DNA from: JBJXHC01 sp046160825
Lineage (GTDB): Bacteria; Bacteroidota; Ignavibacteria; UBA10030; UBA6906
Direction: 5' to 3'
Length of the DNA: 9,109 nt
Assembly (NCBI GenBank): GCA_046160825.1
Contig: JBJXHC010000062.1
Location: 1 to 9,109, forward strand
Below the pieces are notes generated by a model. It was not told the origin of the DNA and did no database searches. It saw only the letters and a list, made by a program, of their open reading frames with translations. Shown piece by piece: positions 1-7,395 of the stretch. A program made the position numbers and the translations under genes. The number at the start of each line of letters is the position of its first letter. Position 1 is the first letter of the stretch.

Positions 1-33
1 GATGGGGGTAACAACGCTGTCTTCTGCAGCCAT
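1..33 (-). CDS. 5' end of an unidentified gene (partial)
   Basis: The first 11 codons (MAAEDSVVTPI) of a frame that continues beyond the left edge of the window. Support comes from the AGGAAG ribosome binding site, the promoter candidate at 77-105 and the same orientation as the operon. The fragment is too short to assign a family. It has no hydrophobic start, so no signal peptide is indicated. It could be a separately regulated gene or a late member of the same transcription unit. Confidence 0.5.
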   Translation of the reverse strand, partial: MAAEDSVVTPI

Positions 34-38
34 TACTT

Positions 39-44
39 CTTCCT
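39..44 (-). promoter_or_regulatory. Shine-Dalgarno of the partial gene
   Basis: AGGAAG, 5 nt before the ATG at 33. It is the main reason to call a gene start at the left edge. Confidence 0.55.
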
Positions 45-76
45 GGAATATTCACAAAACTCAACGGGGCATTGTC

Positions 77-105
77 AATATAGCTTTTCTGAAAGAGACA
101 ATCAA
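77..105 (-). promoter_or_regulatory. Sigma70-like promoter candidate for the next gene
   Basis: Read on the minus strand, TTGATT (105-100), a 17-nt spacer, then TATATT (82-77). That is 4 of 6 and 5 of 6 matches to the TTGACA/TATAAT consensus at ideal spacing, about 43 nt before the next gene's ATG. It suggests the downstream gene can be transcribed independently of the bat operon. I see no Bacteroides-type TTTG/TAnnTTTG pair here. Confidence 0.45.
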
Positions 106-151
106 CGAAAGGAGATTCAATGAGTTCACTGCGGGGGGCAAGGTTACAACT

Positions 152-907
152 TCAGATGGTTTCAGCCGATCCCTGTTCCATCCATCCCACTTTGCCATCT
201 GCGAGACGAATCTTCAACCAGTTGCCGACCTGGTCTGTAATTTGTACTTTTGTCCCGCCGTGAAGAACAAACGCGTCGCTACTGCTACCGTCCGGTGAGT
301 TCTTGACATTCACAACCTCAACCAGGACAATCGCCGTGTCACTACGCTGCATGTCGGAAAGTTTTGCCGTGAAGATGATAACGAAGAGCAAGCAGACGAC
401 GCCGGAAGCGATTGCACCAACGAAAGAAAATTTCCGCGCTGCATACGTCCGCGCCAGTATGAACGCGCTCAACGAGCCGAGCGCAAGGGCAAAGAAAAGA
501 TACGCAAGCCATGTCACAACAGTCAGAGAGAATGCCGACTTGACGGCCTCCCAGTATTCCCAGATGAACAGCTTCGGCGCGACCTCGATCTTGTCCGTGA
601 GCATCAGGTTGGCAAGTTGGAGGTTGAAGAGAATGTCCTCATCGTCAGGTGCGAGTTTGAGGGCACGCTCGTAGTTCAATATCGCACGGGCAACATTGCC
701 AAGTTTGTAGAATGTGTTACCGAGGTTGTAATACAGTTCGGCGCTCTCCAGTCCGGCAGACCGGAGTCGCTCATACTGCTCTCGCGCTTCCTGGAGTTTT
801 CCTTGCTGATAGAGTTGGTTCGCCTCAAGGAATGTCTGTTCCGGTGTTTGCGCCACAACCGCCGACACCGCTCCTGCAAGAATGCATATCAACAACACGT
901 TCTTCAT
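152..907 (-). CDS. batE: BatE, TPR and SH3-type membrane protein
   Basis: A 251-residue protein. A signal peptide (MKNVLLICILAGAVSAVVAQ, cleavage near residues 19-20) precedes TPR units at about 22-103, including EANQLYQQGKLQEAREQYER and ELYYNLGNTFYKLGNVARAI. Two membrane helices follow at about 129-152 and 161-181, and a C-terminal bacterial SH3-like domain at about 188-251 contains VVNVKNSPDGSSS and VGNWLKIRLADGKVGWM. This TPR-TM-TM-SH3 plan is that of BatE in Bacteroidota. The SH3 domain suggests contact with peptidoglycan or another envelope partner; that is inference. Its ATG overlaps the batD stop, and only weak purine matches precede it, so translation is probably coupled to batD. It is the last gene of the packed block: a gap of 118 nt follows. 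Confidence 0.92.
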   Translation of the reverse strand: MKNVLLICILAGAVSAVVAQTPEQTFLEANQLYQQGKLQEAREQYERLRSAGLESAELYYNLGNTFYKLGNVARAILNYERALKLAPDDEDILFNLQLANLMLTDKIEVAPKLFIWEYWEAVKSAFSLTVVTWLAYLFFALALGSLSAFILARTYAARKFSFVGAIASGVVCLLFVIIFTAKLSDMQRSDTAIVLVEVVNVKNSPDGSSSDAFVLHGGTKVQITDQVGNWLKIRLADGKVGWMEQGSAETI

Positions 908-2739
908 CAGGATTTCAACGTCCGTTCCAGTTCCACGATAATCCGTTTTGCCGAGTCGTACGTTTTTTGCATTTCTCCGGGGTCGGTACTCGTGGGCGTG
1001 AATCGTGCCATCTCACACGTTTCGAGCAACGACTTGAGGTTGTCAGATAATTGATCATTCACGGAGCGGACAGAAAGCACGCCCAGGACTTTATCGATGG
1101 ACATCTCCGCAGGCGGGATGTTCAACTTGTCGCCGAGATATTTCCACATCGCCCTCGCAGCCTCGGAATAGAATTGCAGATTCTTCTCGCCACCATTCTT
1201 TCCCTTCAGCAATTCATCCGCCTGTTTCAATCCCTTCTGCGCGACCTTGATTGCCCTGCGGTTTCTGTAGCCCGCCTCATCGCTCATCATGGATTGACGG
1301 TTGCGCGAAACGAACAAGGCGCCGGCAAATCCGGCAACCGGTAAGAGAAGCATTGCAAAGAAGACCCCGCTCGTGTGAAGGAACTGTCCGCGTTTGGCGA
1401 GTCCGCCATCCGAGACCTTGATGAACCGGATATCCTGGCTCAGCATCTGCACATCCTCCCGTGAACCGCCCGCAACATATGGTGCAACACCTGCAGCACC
1501 CGGCTCGACCTTCAAATCAAGTGGTGACGACGAGAGAGAAACATATTCCTTCTTTCCCAAATCATAAAAAGAAAAAGTTACGGGTTTGATCGATTTCTGT
1601 CCGGGATAGCGCGGGATGAGAATATATTCGAAGACCTTCGACCCGGAAATTCTTTCTTGACGACGATTGATGTTCTCCGATACTTTTGGAGTGTACTGTT
1701 CGAAGTCCACGGGCAGATCGACAATGGGTGACTCCAACAGTTTGATATTTCCGGAACCCTGAATCGTCACCTTCAACGAGATGGGCTCGTTTGTTTTTGT
1801 TGCTTGCTTGTCCAGCGTCGTACTCATGGAGAATCTACCGACTGCGCCCTTGAAGGATGGAGGCGCCCCCGGCGGAAGCGGAAGCACCCTCACCTTTACC
1901 GGATCACTCTTTGCCATATAGTTCACCGTCTGCCCGAACGGATCACGGAAGAATGCATCGAATGGATCGTTGGAGCGACGTGATTGAATCTGAACAGTTG
2001 TTTGTACTTCCATGGGACTGATTTCCAGCGTCCCGGATTGCGTCGGGAAAAGCGCCATGCGGCGGATGATGCCGACACGGTATTGTTTGCCATCGATGGT
2101 TTCGTTTGTCAGAGAGACATTCTTCGGATTCTCAATATCCTCGCCCCAGAACCCCGTGAGTGCCGGGTTCTTGTTGACCGCGTAGTTCGCAACAGAAACC
2201 CGTGTGTAGAGCTTGAATGTGAGATTGATTTGTTCCCCTTGCATTACTTGCGACCGGTCCACAGCCGCCCTGAGAAAAAGATTATCGGCAATCTGAGCGC
2301 TCACGTCATCAGAAACACCCGCTTGCTGTTTGGGTTTCGGTGTACCCTTCACGACTTCCACGACGACCGGTTGAGTGCGATAGATATTTCCGCCCGCTTC
2401 TATCGCGACTGCACCAATGGTTATTTTTCCCATCTCCTTGGGTTGGAGGATATAGGAATAGGTAATGGACGAAGAGATCGCGCCATTGATGATCTGCATG
2501 CTGGAAGACTGGTTCGGTCCTCCCATGACATGGAACTTTGAGAGGTCGGGCAACCGTAGGTTTTTCCCACCGCCTGTGGCGTTGTTGAGCGTGAGCAAGA
2601 GAGTGAATTGATCCCCCATGCCTACCGGATTTTTGTCCACACTCGCCTGGAATGTAATGTCCTGCGCCTGCATGGTTCCCACCAGCAGCAGCATGAATGC
2701 AAATTGCTTCACCGCCATATATCGTGTGGTCAACAGCAT
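907..2739 (-). CDS. batD: BatD, exported beta-domain membrane protein
   Basis: A 610-residue protein, normal for BatD. A signal peptide (hydrophobic about 12-22, likely cleavage after MQA near 25) is followed by Ig-like beta-rich regions beginning DITFQASVDKNPVGMGDQFT, which is the family's typical opening. The motif DPFDAFFRDPFGQ at about 258-270 is characteristic of BatD. One membrane helix at about 457-478 is followed by a helical cytoplasmic tail (RNRQSMMSDE..., AARAMWKYLGDKLNIPPAEMSIDKV). The ATG at 2739 is preferred because AAGGA (2752-2748) lies 8 nt upstream and it begins one base after the batC stop. An ATG at 2718 would shorten the signal peptide and lacks such a site, and a frame from 2805 starts with an arginine-rich extension inside batC. 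The stop shares a base with the batE ATG (TGATG). It probably forms the large periplasmic scaffold of the Bat complex. Confidence 0.93.
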   Translation of the reverse strand: MLLTTRYMAVKQFAFMLLLVGTMQAQDITFQASVDKNPVGMGDQFTLLLTLNNATGGGKNLRLPDLSKFHVMGGPNQSSSMQIINGAISSSITYSYILQPKEMGKITIGAVAIEAGGNIYRTQPVVVEVVKGTPKPKQQAGVSDDVSAQIADNLFLRAAVDRSQVMQGEQINLTFKLYTRVSVANYAVNKNPALTGFWGEDIENPKNVSLTNETIDGKQYRVGIIRRMALFPTQSGTLEISPMEVQTTVQIQSRRSNDPFDAFFRDPFGQTVNYMAKSDPVKVRVLPLPPGAPPSFKGAVGRFSMSTTLDKQATKTNEPISLKVTIQGSGNIKLLESPIVDLPVDFEQYTPKVSENINRRQERISGSKVFEYILIPRYPGQKSIKPVTFSFYDLGKKEYVSLSSSPLDLKVEPGAAGVAPYVAGGSREDVQMLSQDIRFIKVSDGGLAKRGQFLHTSGVFFAMLLLPVAGFAGALFVSRNRQSMMSDEAGYRNRRAIKVAQKGLKQADELLKGKNGGEKNLQFYSEAARAMWKYLGDKLNIPPAEMSIDKVLGVLSVRSVNDQLSDNLKSLLETCEMARFTPTSTDPGEMQKTYDSAKRIIVELERTLKS

Positions 2740-2740
2740 T

Positions 2741-3469
2741 CTACCAATCCTTCTCCGTCTTTGCCCGCACACCCTTCTTGACGCGGAGCTTCTTTTGGAC
2801 GTCACGTTCGTTATTCTTCAGAACCTCCAGAATGCGCTCGGCGTCTTCCTTGGACATCCGCTTCTCTTGCTGGGCCATCTGTTGCTGCTGCTTTTGTTGT
2901 TCTTCCTGCTTCTGCTGCTGTTGGTTTTGCTGTTGTTCCTGTTTCTGTTGATCCTTCTGGTCGTTCTTTTCCTGTTTCTGATCTTTGTTCTTGTCCTGGT
3001 TCTTGTCGTCTTTGTTTTGTTGCTGCTGCTGTTCCTGTTGTTGTCGAAGTTTCTCAAGCGCGTACGAGAGGTTGTACTTTGCGTCGGAATCGCTGGGGTT
3101 CTGCTTCAACGCCTCCACATATGACTTCACAGCATCTTCATATTTTTCGGCTTTTATAAATGAGTTGCCGATATTGTAGCGCGCATCAGCTCTGGCGTCC
3201 TTGTTCTCTGCTTTCAACGCGGCGTGCTCATATTCCTTGGCTGACTCATCGAACTTCCCCTGTTTGTACAACGAGTTACCGAGATTAAAGTGTCCGGGTA
3301 TCAACCCTTGTTCTTTCTCCAACGCTTTCCGGTAATTCACTTCGGCATCGGTATACTTCTCTTCTTTATAGAGGTCGTTCCCTTCGTTCACAAGTGAACG
3401 CACCCCCTGGCTCCATCCGCTTGCGGACCACGTCACACATACTGCAAGCAACATCCATCTTCTTGTCAT
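2741..3469 (-). CDS. batC: BatC, exported TPR protein with Q/K-rich linker
   Basis: A 242-residue protein. A signal peptide (MTRRWMLLAV..., likely cleavage near SQG at 20-22) precedes three or so tetratricopeptide repeats at about 24-140, including EGNDLYKEEKYTDAEVNYRK, FNLGNSLYKQGKFDESAKEY and YNIGNSFIKAEKYEDAVKSY. A low-complexity Q/K/D/N-rich stretch fills about 143-203. The C-terminal segment AERILEVLKNNERDVQKKLR matches the short motif that ends BatC proteins. TPRs mediate protein-protein contacts, so BatC probably bridges BatB and other Bat proteins outside the cytoplasm. The ATG at 3469 overlaps the batB TGA and has AGGAGG (3485-3480) 10 nt upstream; a start at 3505 would bury the signal peptide. 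Only one base separates its TAG from the batD ATG. The long Q-rich linker is the odd feature. Confidence 0.9.
   Translation of the reverse strand: MTRRWMLLAVCVTWSASGWSQGVRSLVNEGNDLYKEEKYTDAEVNYRKALEKEQGLIPGHFNLGNSLYKQGKFDESAKEYEHAALKAENKDARADARYNIGNSFIKAEKYEDAVKSYVEALKQNPSDSDAKYNLSYALEKLRQQQEQQQQQNKDDKNQDKNKDQKQEKNDQKDQQKQEQQQNQQQQKQEEQQKQQQQMAQQEKRMSKEDAERILEVLKNNERDVQKKLRVKKGVRAKTEKDW
2748..2752 (-). promoter_or_regulatory. Shine-Dalgarno of batD
   Basis: AAGGA, 8 nt before the ATG at 2739. It favours this start over the ATG at 2718. Confidence 0.6.
2861..3043 (-). repeat. Low-complexity Q/K-rich coding repeat in batC
   Basis: About 60 codons made largely of CAG, CAA and AAG, encoding runs such as QQQEQQQQQ and QQKQQQQ with interspersed K, D, N and E. 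It links the TPR region to the conserved C-terminal motif and is probably an extended flexible spacer. The antisense strand reads as leucine or cysteine runs, which creates spurious open frames. Confidence 0.8.
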
Positions 3470-4518
3470 CGTATCACGCCCTCCTCTTTCCTCAAAGGAT
3501 TCCACCTTGCCAGCCAGTGGATCTTCTTCTCTGAAAGCAATAGTTCAATGAGAAGAAGAAGTATCCCCACTCCGATGAACCACTGGAACCTGTCTTCGTA
3601 GTCGGTAAACTGTCGGGTTCCAAGTTCACGTTTTTCAAGTTCGTTGATTGAATCATAAATTTCATCCAACTCGTTCTGTGAATTCGTCCCACGATAATAC
3701 TTCCCACCGCCCATCACAGCAATTCGTTCGAGCGATGCCTCGTCGAGTTTGGTCACGACAACGCTGCCGGACTGGTCGCGCTTGAAGTCCACTTGCTGGC
3801 CGGCCGCATTGTAGAGCGGGATGGGCGAACCGGACGGGGAGCCCATACCCACGGCATAGATCAGCACACCTTTCTTGCTCGCCTCTTCCGCTGCCTCGAA
3901 CGCATCGCCATCGGTATTCTCGCCGTCAGTAATGATTACAAGCACCTTGGTCGATGGTTCCTCAAGACTGAATGACTCCATCGCTCGTTGTATTGCCGCA
4001 CCAATCGAAGTTCCCGGCGTTGGTACTGCATCGGTGTCCACCACGTCGAGGAACAAATTCGCCGCGCCGTAGTCCGTGGTCAGGGGGAACTGCGTGTATG
4101 CTTCACCGGCAAAGACGATCAGACCGAGCCGGTCGCCGGCGAGCCGCGCGATCAGGTTGCGGATCTCGAACTTCGCCTTCTCCAAACGGTTGGGTTTGAT
4201 GTCCTCTGCTTTCATACTCAGCGAAACATCGAGTGCGATAAAAAGATCAACCCCCTCTTGCTTCATCTCCTCGAGTCTCGTACCGATCTGCGGGTTGGCC
4301 AGCCCGACCACAAGCATTGCGAATGCCAGCATGTACAAACAAAACTTGACGAGCCGTTTCCTCCTGCTTGCAGATTCAGCGAGACGTTCGAGGATTGCAA
4401 ATTCCCCGAACCGCGCAAGCGCTTTCTTGCGCACGCGGCCAAAGAGAATGTAGAGCACCACAAACGCCGGTATCAACGCCAGCAGGTACAACGTATCCGG
4501 GTGTGCGAAGCGGATCAT
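3466..4518 (-). CDS. batB: BatB, membrane-anchored von Willebrand protein
   Basis: A 350-residue paralogue of BatA with the same plan: N-terminal membrane helices at about 9-27 and 57-74, a VWA domain at about 90-295, and a C-terminal membrane helix at about 312-328. MIDAS residues are D97-x-S99-x-S101, T170 in PGTSIG and D198 in IITDG. The conserved patterns AEDIKPNRLEKAK, FAGEAYTQFPLTTDY and IGAAIQRAM are typical of BatB. The ATG at 4518 is chosen because it overlaps the batA stop (TAATG), has GAGGA (4533-4529) 10 nt upstream, and gives a family-like N-terminus. A longer frame from 4557 would add 13 unrelated residues inside batA. The stop overlaps the batC start (ATGA). It is thought to act with BatA and the TPR proteins in a membrane complex. 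Confidence 0.93.
   Translation of the reverse strand: MIRFAHPDTLYLLALIPAFVVLYILFGRVRKKALARFGEFAILERLAESASRRKRLVKFCLYMLAFAMLVVGLANPQIGTRLEEMKQEGVDLFIALDVSLSMKAEDIKPNRLEKAKFEIRNLIARLAGDRLGLIVFAGEAYTQFPLTTDYGAANLFLDVVDTDAVPTPGTSIGAAIQRAMESFSLEEPSTKVLVIITDGENTDGDAFEAAEEASKKGVLIYAVGMGSPSGSPIPLYNAAGQQVDFKRDQSGSVVVTKLDEASLERIAVMGGGKYYRGTNSQNELDEIYDSINELEKRELGTRQFTDYEDRFQWFIGVGILLLLIELLLSEKKIHWLARWNPLRKEEGVIR
3480..3485 (-). promoter_or_regulatory. Shine-Dalgarno of batC
   Basis: A full AGGAGG, 10 nt before the batC ATG and inside the last codons of batB. It is the strongest ribosome binding site in the cluster and supports the start at 3469 over the longer frame. Confidence 0.7.
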
Positions 4519-5516
4519 TATGGGAGCTTCCTCAAAAACGTGTGGGCAAGAACCCATTCAAGGACAAGTGCGATCAAACCTGCGGCTGCCCACATATAAA
4601 ACAACTCGGCATACGAGCGGTAGGAGCGTACCTCAATCCTCGTTTTCTCCATTTCGTCGATGTCCCCAAAGATCTGTTTGAGAGATCTGTTATTCGTTGC
4701 GCGGAAGTACTGACCCTGGGTCATCACGGCAATTTTTTGCAATGTCGGTTCATCGACATCCACAGGAACGTTCTGGTAGCGTATGCCAAACGGAGTTTGT
4801 ACAGGATATGGCGCTTCGCCGATGGTTCCGACGCCGATGGTGTACACACGAATACCAAACGATTGCGCAAGTTGCGTTGCTGTCAACGGATCGATCTCGC
4901 CGCGGTTATTCACTCCGTCGGTCAACAAAATCATCACCTTGCTTTTCGCCTTGCTCTCCTTCAGACGGTTCACGCCTTGCGCAAGGCCCATGCCGATGGC
5001 GGTCCCATCTTCGACCATGCCGGGTTTTACTTCGCGCAAAAGGTTCTTCAACACACGATAGTCAAGCGTCATCGGGCATTGCGTGAAGCTCTGTCCGGCA
5101 AAGATTACGAGGCCGATCCGGTCGTTCTTCCTTCCATCAACGAACTGAAGCGCAAGTTCTTTCGCTGCTTCAATTCTGTTCGGACGGAAATCCTCCGCCA
5201 GCATGCTGCCCGAAACATCCAGTACCACGGCGATATCAATTCCCTCGGTGTAGACATCCTCGCCTTCGGATGTCGATTGCGGCCGTGCGAGGGCAATGAT
5301 CATCAGCGCCAATACGAGCACGCGCAACGCAAAAGGCAAATGTCGCAGACGTTCCTTGAAAGACGATTTGATCGACGCAAACGGGAGTAACGTTGAATAT
5401 CGAAGGTCGCTCGATGACTTTCGGTGGCGACGGATGTACCACACCACGAGCAGGGGAATCAATCCGAGCAGATACAGAAACAGCGGTTGAGCGAACGTGA
5501 CATTAGGCCCCAGCAT
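4518..5516 (-). CDS. batA: BatA, membrane-anchored von Willebrand protein
   Basis: A 332-residue protein with the aerotolerance-regulator N-terminal segment: a membrane helix at about 11-28, RRHRK, and a second helix at about 62-78. A von Willebrand factor A domain (about 93-285) follows, then a C-terminal membrane helix at about 305-325. The MIDAS metal site is complete: D100-x-S102-x-S104, T172 in GTAIG and D200 in LLTDG. BatA proteins sit in the inner membrane, with the VWA domain generally placed outside the cytoplasm, and bind partner Bat proteins in a metal-dependent way; this is family knowledge. The start at 5516 has AGGA (5528-5525) 8 nt upstream and lies inside the end of the preceding gene. 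The stop TAA (4520-4518) shares its last base with the batB ATG. I name it BatA by position and by resemblance to its paralogue BatB. Confidence 0.92.
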   Translation of the reverse strand: MLGPNVTFAQPLFLYLLGLIPLLVVWYIRRHRKSSSDLRYSTLLPFASIKSSFKERLRHLPFALRVLVLALMIIALARPQSTSEGEDVYTEGIDIAVVLDVSGSMLAEDFRPNRIEAAKELALQFVDGRKNDRIGLVIFAGQSFTQCPMTLDYRVLKNLLREVKPGMVEDGTAIGMGLAQGVNRLKESKAKSKVMILLTDGVNNRGEIDPLTATQLAQSFGIRVYTIGVGTIGEAPYPVQTPFGIRYQNVPVDVDEPTLQKIAVMTQGQYFRATNNRSLKQIFGDIDEMEKTRIEVRSYRSYAELFYMWAAAGLIALVLEWVLAHTFLRKLP

Positions 5517-6468
5517 GAACCTCTTCCTTTATGGTTGAGGATGGCAGTTGGACCGGCTGTGGTTTGGTTTTCTCGATGATCTCGTAGGCAACGAGCATCA
5601 ACTCTTCGTGTTCGCTAACGCCCGGCTGGTACTTGGCAAACTTCACCAGGTCGGCAAGCCGCAATGCGCGCTCTGTTTCATTCCAGATTCCCTGGGCGCC
5701 GGGGTGTCTCTTTAAGGCGAACATAATCTCGTCCGAAGTCTGCTCAAGTGCCATAAAAGCGTAGCGATTCTCAAAGTACCGTCGTACCACTTCCGTGACT
5801 TCGGAATAATATTGTTTGATAAGTCCCTGTTGCCAGAGCTTTTTCTCTTTGATCACCCCTAATTCCTCGAGTGCAAGAACATACGCTGGCCGCGGCGGCG
5901 CTACATACACCTCTGCAACGTCTTTCACCTGTCTCTTCTTCCAATATCGATATCCGAAGTAAGCAAGTCCGGCAAGTGCCAGAACGATTCCAACCAGAAG
6001 GGCAATCTCCGCCAGTGTCCACGGAATAGAGAGCGGCGGCTTGATGTCTTTGATCGCCTGGCTCGTGTCAACTTCGACAATAGCGATTGTGAGTACGACG
6101 GGATTGGTTTCAATTCTGCGCGAAGAAGTATCGCCGGCTGATGCGTAAAGGAATGGAATTGGCGGAAGAACCGCGACACCGGAGTCGTATCGCGCAACCA
6201 CGAGATGTGTTGTCGTTACAGGGGGATCCTTACTGTTCACGGGTCCGCGCTCGATGATATGAAAATCACCGAGCGTATCACCGACAATCGCACGGAACTG
6301 CACTCCCACGGGATGCTTCAAATCGACATGAACCTTGATCCAATCACCGATGAGAAACCGCGTGGAATCGACCCATGCGCGCGCCGTAACGTCCTGCGCC
6401 CATCCCCGATGTGCACTAAAGAGAACAGCCGCAAAGAGAATGACGATGTATGCAGTCCAACGCCTCAT
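5503..6468 (-). CDS. BatD-like/DUF4381-like single-pass membrane protein
   Basis: A 321-residue protein. An N-terminal signal peptide (hydrophobic about residues 7-19, likely cleavage near GWAQ at 23-26) precedes a beta-rich region of about 120 residues that resembles the first Ig-like domain of BatD. One membrane helix follows at about 152-174, with RYWKKR on its cytoplasmic side, then a helical cytoplasmic region (about 195-300) resembling DUF4381/DUF4129 tails. In many bat-type operons a DUF4381 membrane protein sits between DUF58 and the VWA genes, which is the position here. I chose ATG 6468 (TGATG overlap with the DUF58 stop); a GTG one codon earlier is possible. The 3' end overlaps batA by 14 nt. 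It probably anchors or scaffolds the complex; the family names are from pattern memory, not a search. Confidence 0.8.
   Translation of the reverse strand: MRRWTAYIVILFAAVLFSAHRGWAQDVTARAWVDSTRFLIGDWIKVHVDLKHPVGVQFRAIVGDTLGDFHIIERGPVNSKDPPVTTTHLVVARYDSGVAVLPPIPFLYASAGDTSSRRIETNPVVLTIAIVEVDTSQAIKDIKPPLSIPWTLAEIALLVGIVLALAGLAYFGYRYWKKRQVKDVAEVYVAPPRPAYVLALEELGVIKEKKLWQQGLIKQYYSEVTEVVRRYFENRYAFMALEQTSDEIMFALKRHPGAQGIWNETERALRLADLVKFAKYQPGVSEHEELMLVAYEIIEKTKPQPVQLPSSTIKEEVHAGA
5525..5528 (-). promoter_or_regulatory. Shine-Dalgarno of batA
   Basis: AGGA inside AAAGGAAGAGG, 8 nt before the batA ATG and within the 3' end of the preceding gene. It supports the start at 5516. Confidence 0.65.
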
Positions 6469-7343
6469 CACAGCCGTCGTTCCCTCCGCCGGAAGAAATC
6501 TGCGATGGGCTTTGTGTAGGGGCGGTCGACCCGAATGGGAATCGCGTCCACTTTGCTGCGGAGGAAGAGATTGCTGCGCTGCTCGCGACGACGCTGCCAG
6601 AACTGGGCGAACTCCCGTCGCACCGCCGCACTTCCCGTATCGATCCAGCGTTCCTTCCCGGTTTCCGCATCGCGCAACTTGACGATACCGACATCGGGCA
6701 TCGATTCCTCTCGCGGGTCCGAAAGCTCCACCGCGATTACGTCGTGCTTCTTGCTGATAATCTTTAGAATCTTGTCGTACCCATCGTCAATAAAATCAGA
6801 GATAAGAAATGCGATACTGCGTTTCTTGTTCACGTGGTTGAAATACTCCAGCGCCTGTTTGATGTTTGTCGCTGTTCCCTTCGCCTCGAACGAAACAAGC
6901 TCGCGGATAATTCTGAGAATGTGTGACTTCCCCTTCTTGGGTGGCACGAATGCCTCGATCCGGTCGGTGAAGAGGATGAGGCCCACCTTGTCATTATTCT
7001 TGATCGCGGAGAATGCCAGAACCGCGCAAATCTCCGCGGCCACTTCGTTTTTCATCTGCTTGACGGAGCCAAAATTGCCGGAGTGACTGAAGTCCACCAA
7101 CAGCATCACTGTCAATTCCCGTTCTTCCTCAAAGATCTTGACGAACGGATGATTGAACCGCGCGGAGACGTTCCAGTCGATCGTACGGATATCATCCCCG
7201 AACTGGTACTCGCGCACCTCGGAGAACTCCATGCCGCGACCTTTGAACACGCTGTGGTACTCACCAGAGAATATCTGGTTGACCATCCCGCGCGTCTTGA
7301 TCTCGATCTGGCGGACTTTTTTAAGGAGTTCTCTTGTGTCCAT
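6468..7343 (-). CDS. DUF58 domain protein (VWA-like MoxR partner)
   Basis: A soluble 291-residue protein with the full DUF58 signature: the block around residues 38-62 containing SEVREYQFGDDIRTIDWNVS, then a von Willebrand-like fold with a MIDAS-type DFSHS at 84-88, a threonine at 157 and D183 in ISDF. It has no signal peptide or membrane helix, so it is probably cytoplasmic. DUF58 genes usually follow moxR directly and are thought to be partners of the ATPase. The start at 7343 is forced: an in-frame TAA lies two codons upstream. No Shine-Dalgarno is visible, because the left end of the GxxExxY cassette begins 6 nt before the ATG. Its stop overlaps the next gene's ATG (TGATG at 6470-6466), which suggests coupled translation. 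Family assignment is firm; present expression level is the open point. Confidence 0.93.
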   Translation of the reverse strand: MDTRELLKKVRQIEIKTRGMVNQIFSGEYHSVFKGRGMEFSEVREYQFGDDIRTIDWNVSARFNHPFVKIFEEERELTVMLLVDFSHSGNFGSVKQMKNEVAAEICAVLAFSAIKNNDKVGLILFTDRIEAFVPPKKGKSHILRIIRELVSFEAKGTATNIKQALEYFNHVNKKRSIAFLISDFIDDGYDKILKIISKKHDVIAVELSDPREESMPDVGIVKLRDAETGKERWIDTGSAAVRREFAQFWQRRREQRSNLFLRSKVDAIPIRVDRPYTKPIADFFRRRERRL

Positions 7344-7349
7344 TGTTTA

Positions 7350-7379
7350 TCTCACGCAAAGGCGCTAAGAACGCAAAGG
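7350..7379. repeat. Left inverted repeat of the GxxExxY cassette
   Basis: The repeat contains ACGCAAAGG twice (7354-7362 and 7371-7379) separated by the variant CGCTAAGA, giving short tandem units of about 8-9 nt. It pairs imperfectly with the right end at 7951-7979. Its outer edge lies 6 nt upstream of the DUF58 start codon. Confidence 0.65.
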
Positions 7380-7395
7380 ATAAAAATATTAAGCC

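Noticed and set aside
2618..3124. Plus-strand open frame encoding a leucine-rich, apparently membrane-like protein
   Set aside because: The leucine run is the antisense reading of the CAG/CAA/AAG repeats in batC, so the hydrophobic appearance is a composition artefact.
3988..4599. Plus-strand open frame of 203 codons opposite batB
   Set aside because: It is antisense to a gene with a complete MIDAS motif and shows no domain of its own.
4368..5390. Plus-strand open frame of 340 codons opposite batA and the batA-batB junction
   Set aside because: It lies wholly antisense to genes with clear VWA domains, its translation is rich in R, H and C without any recognisable domain, and no ribosome binding site precedes it.
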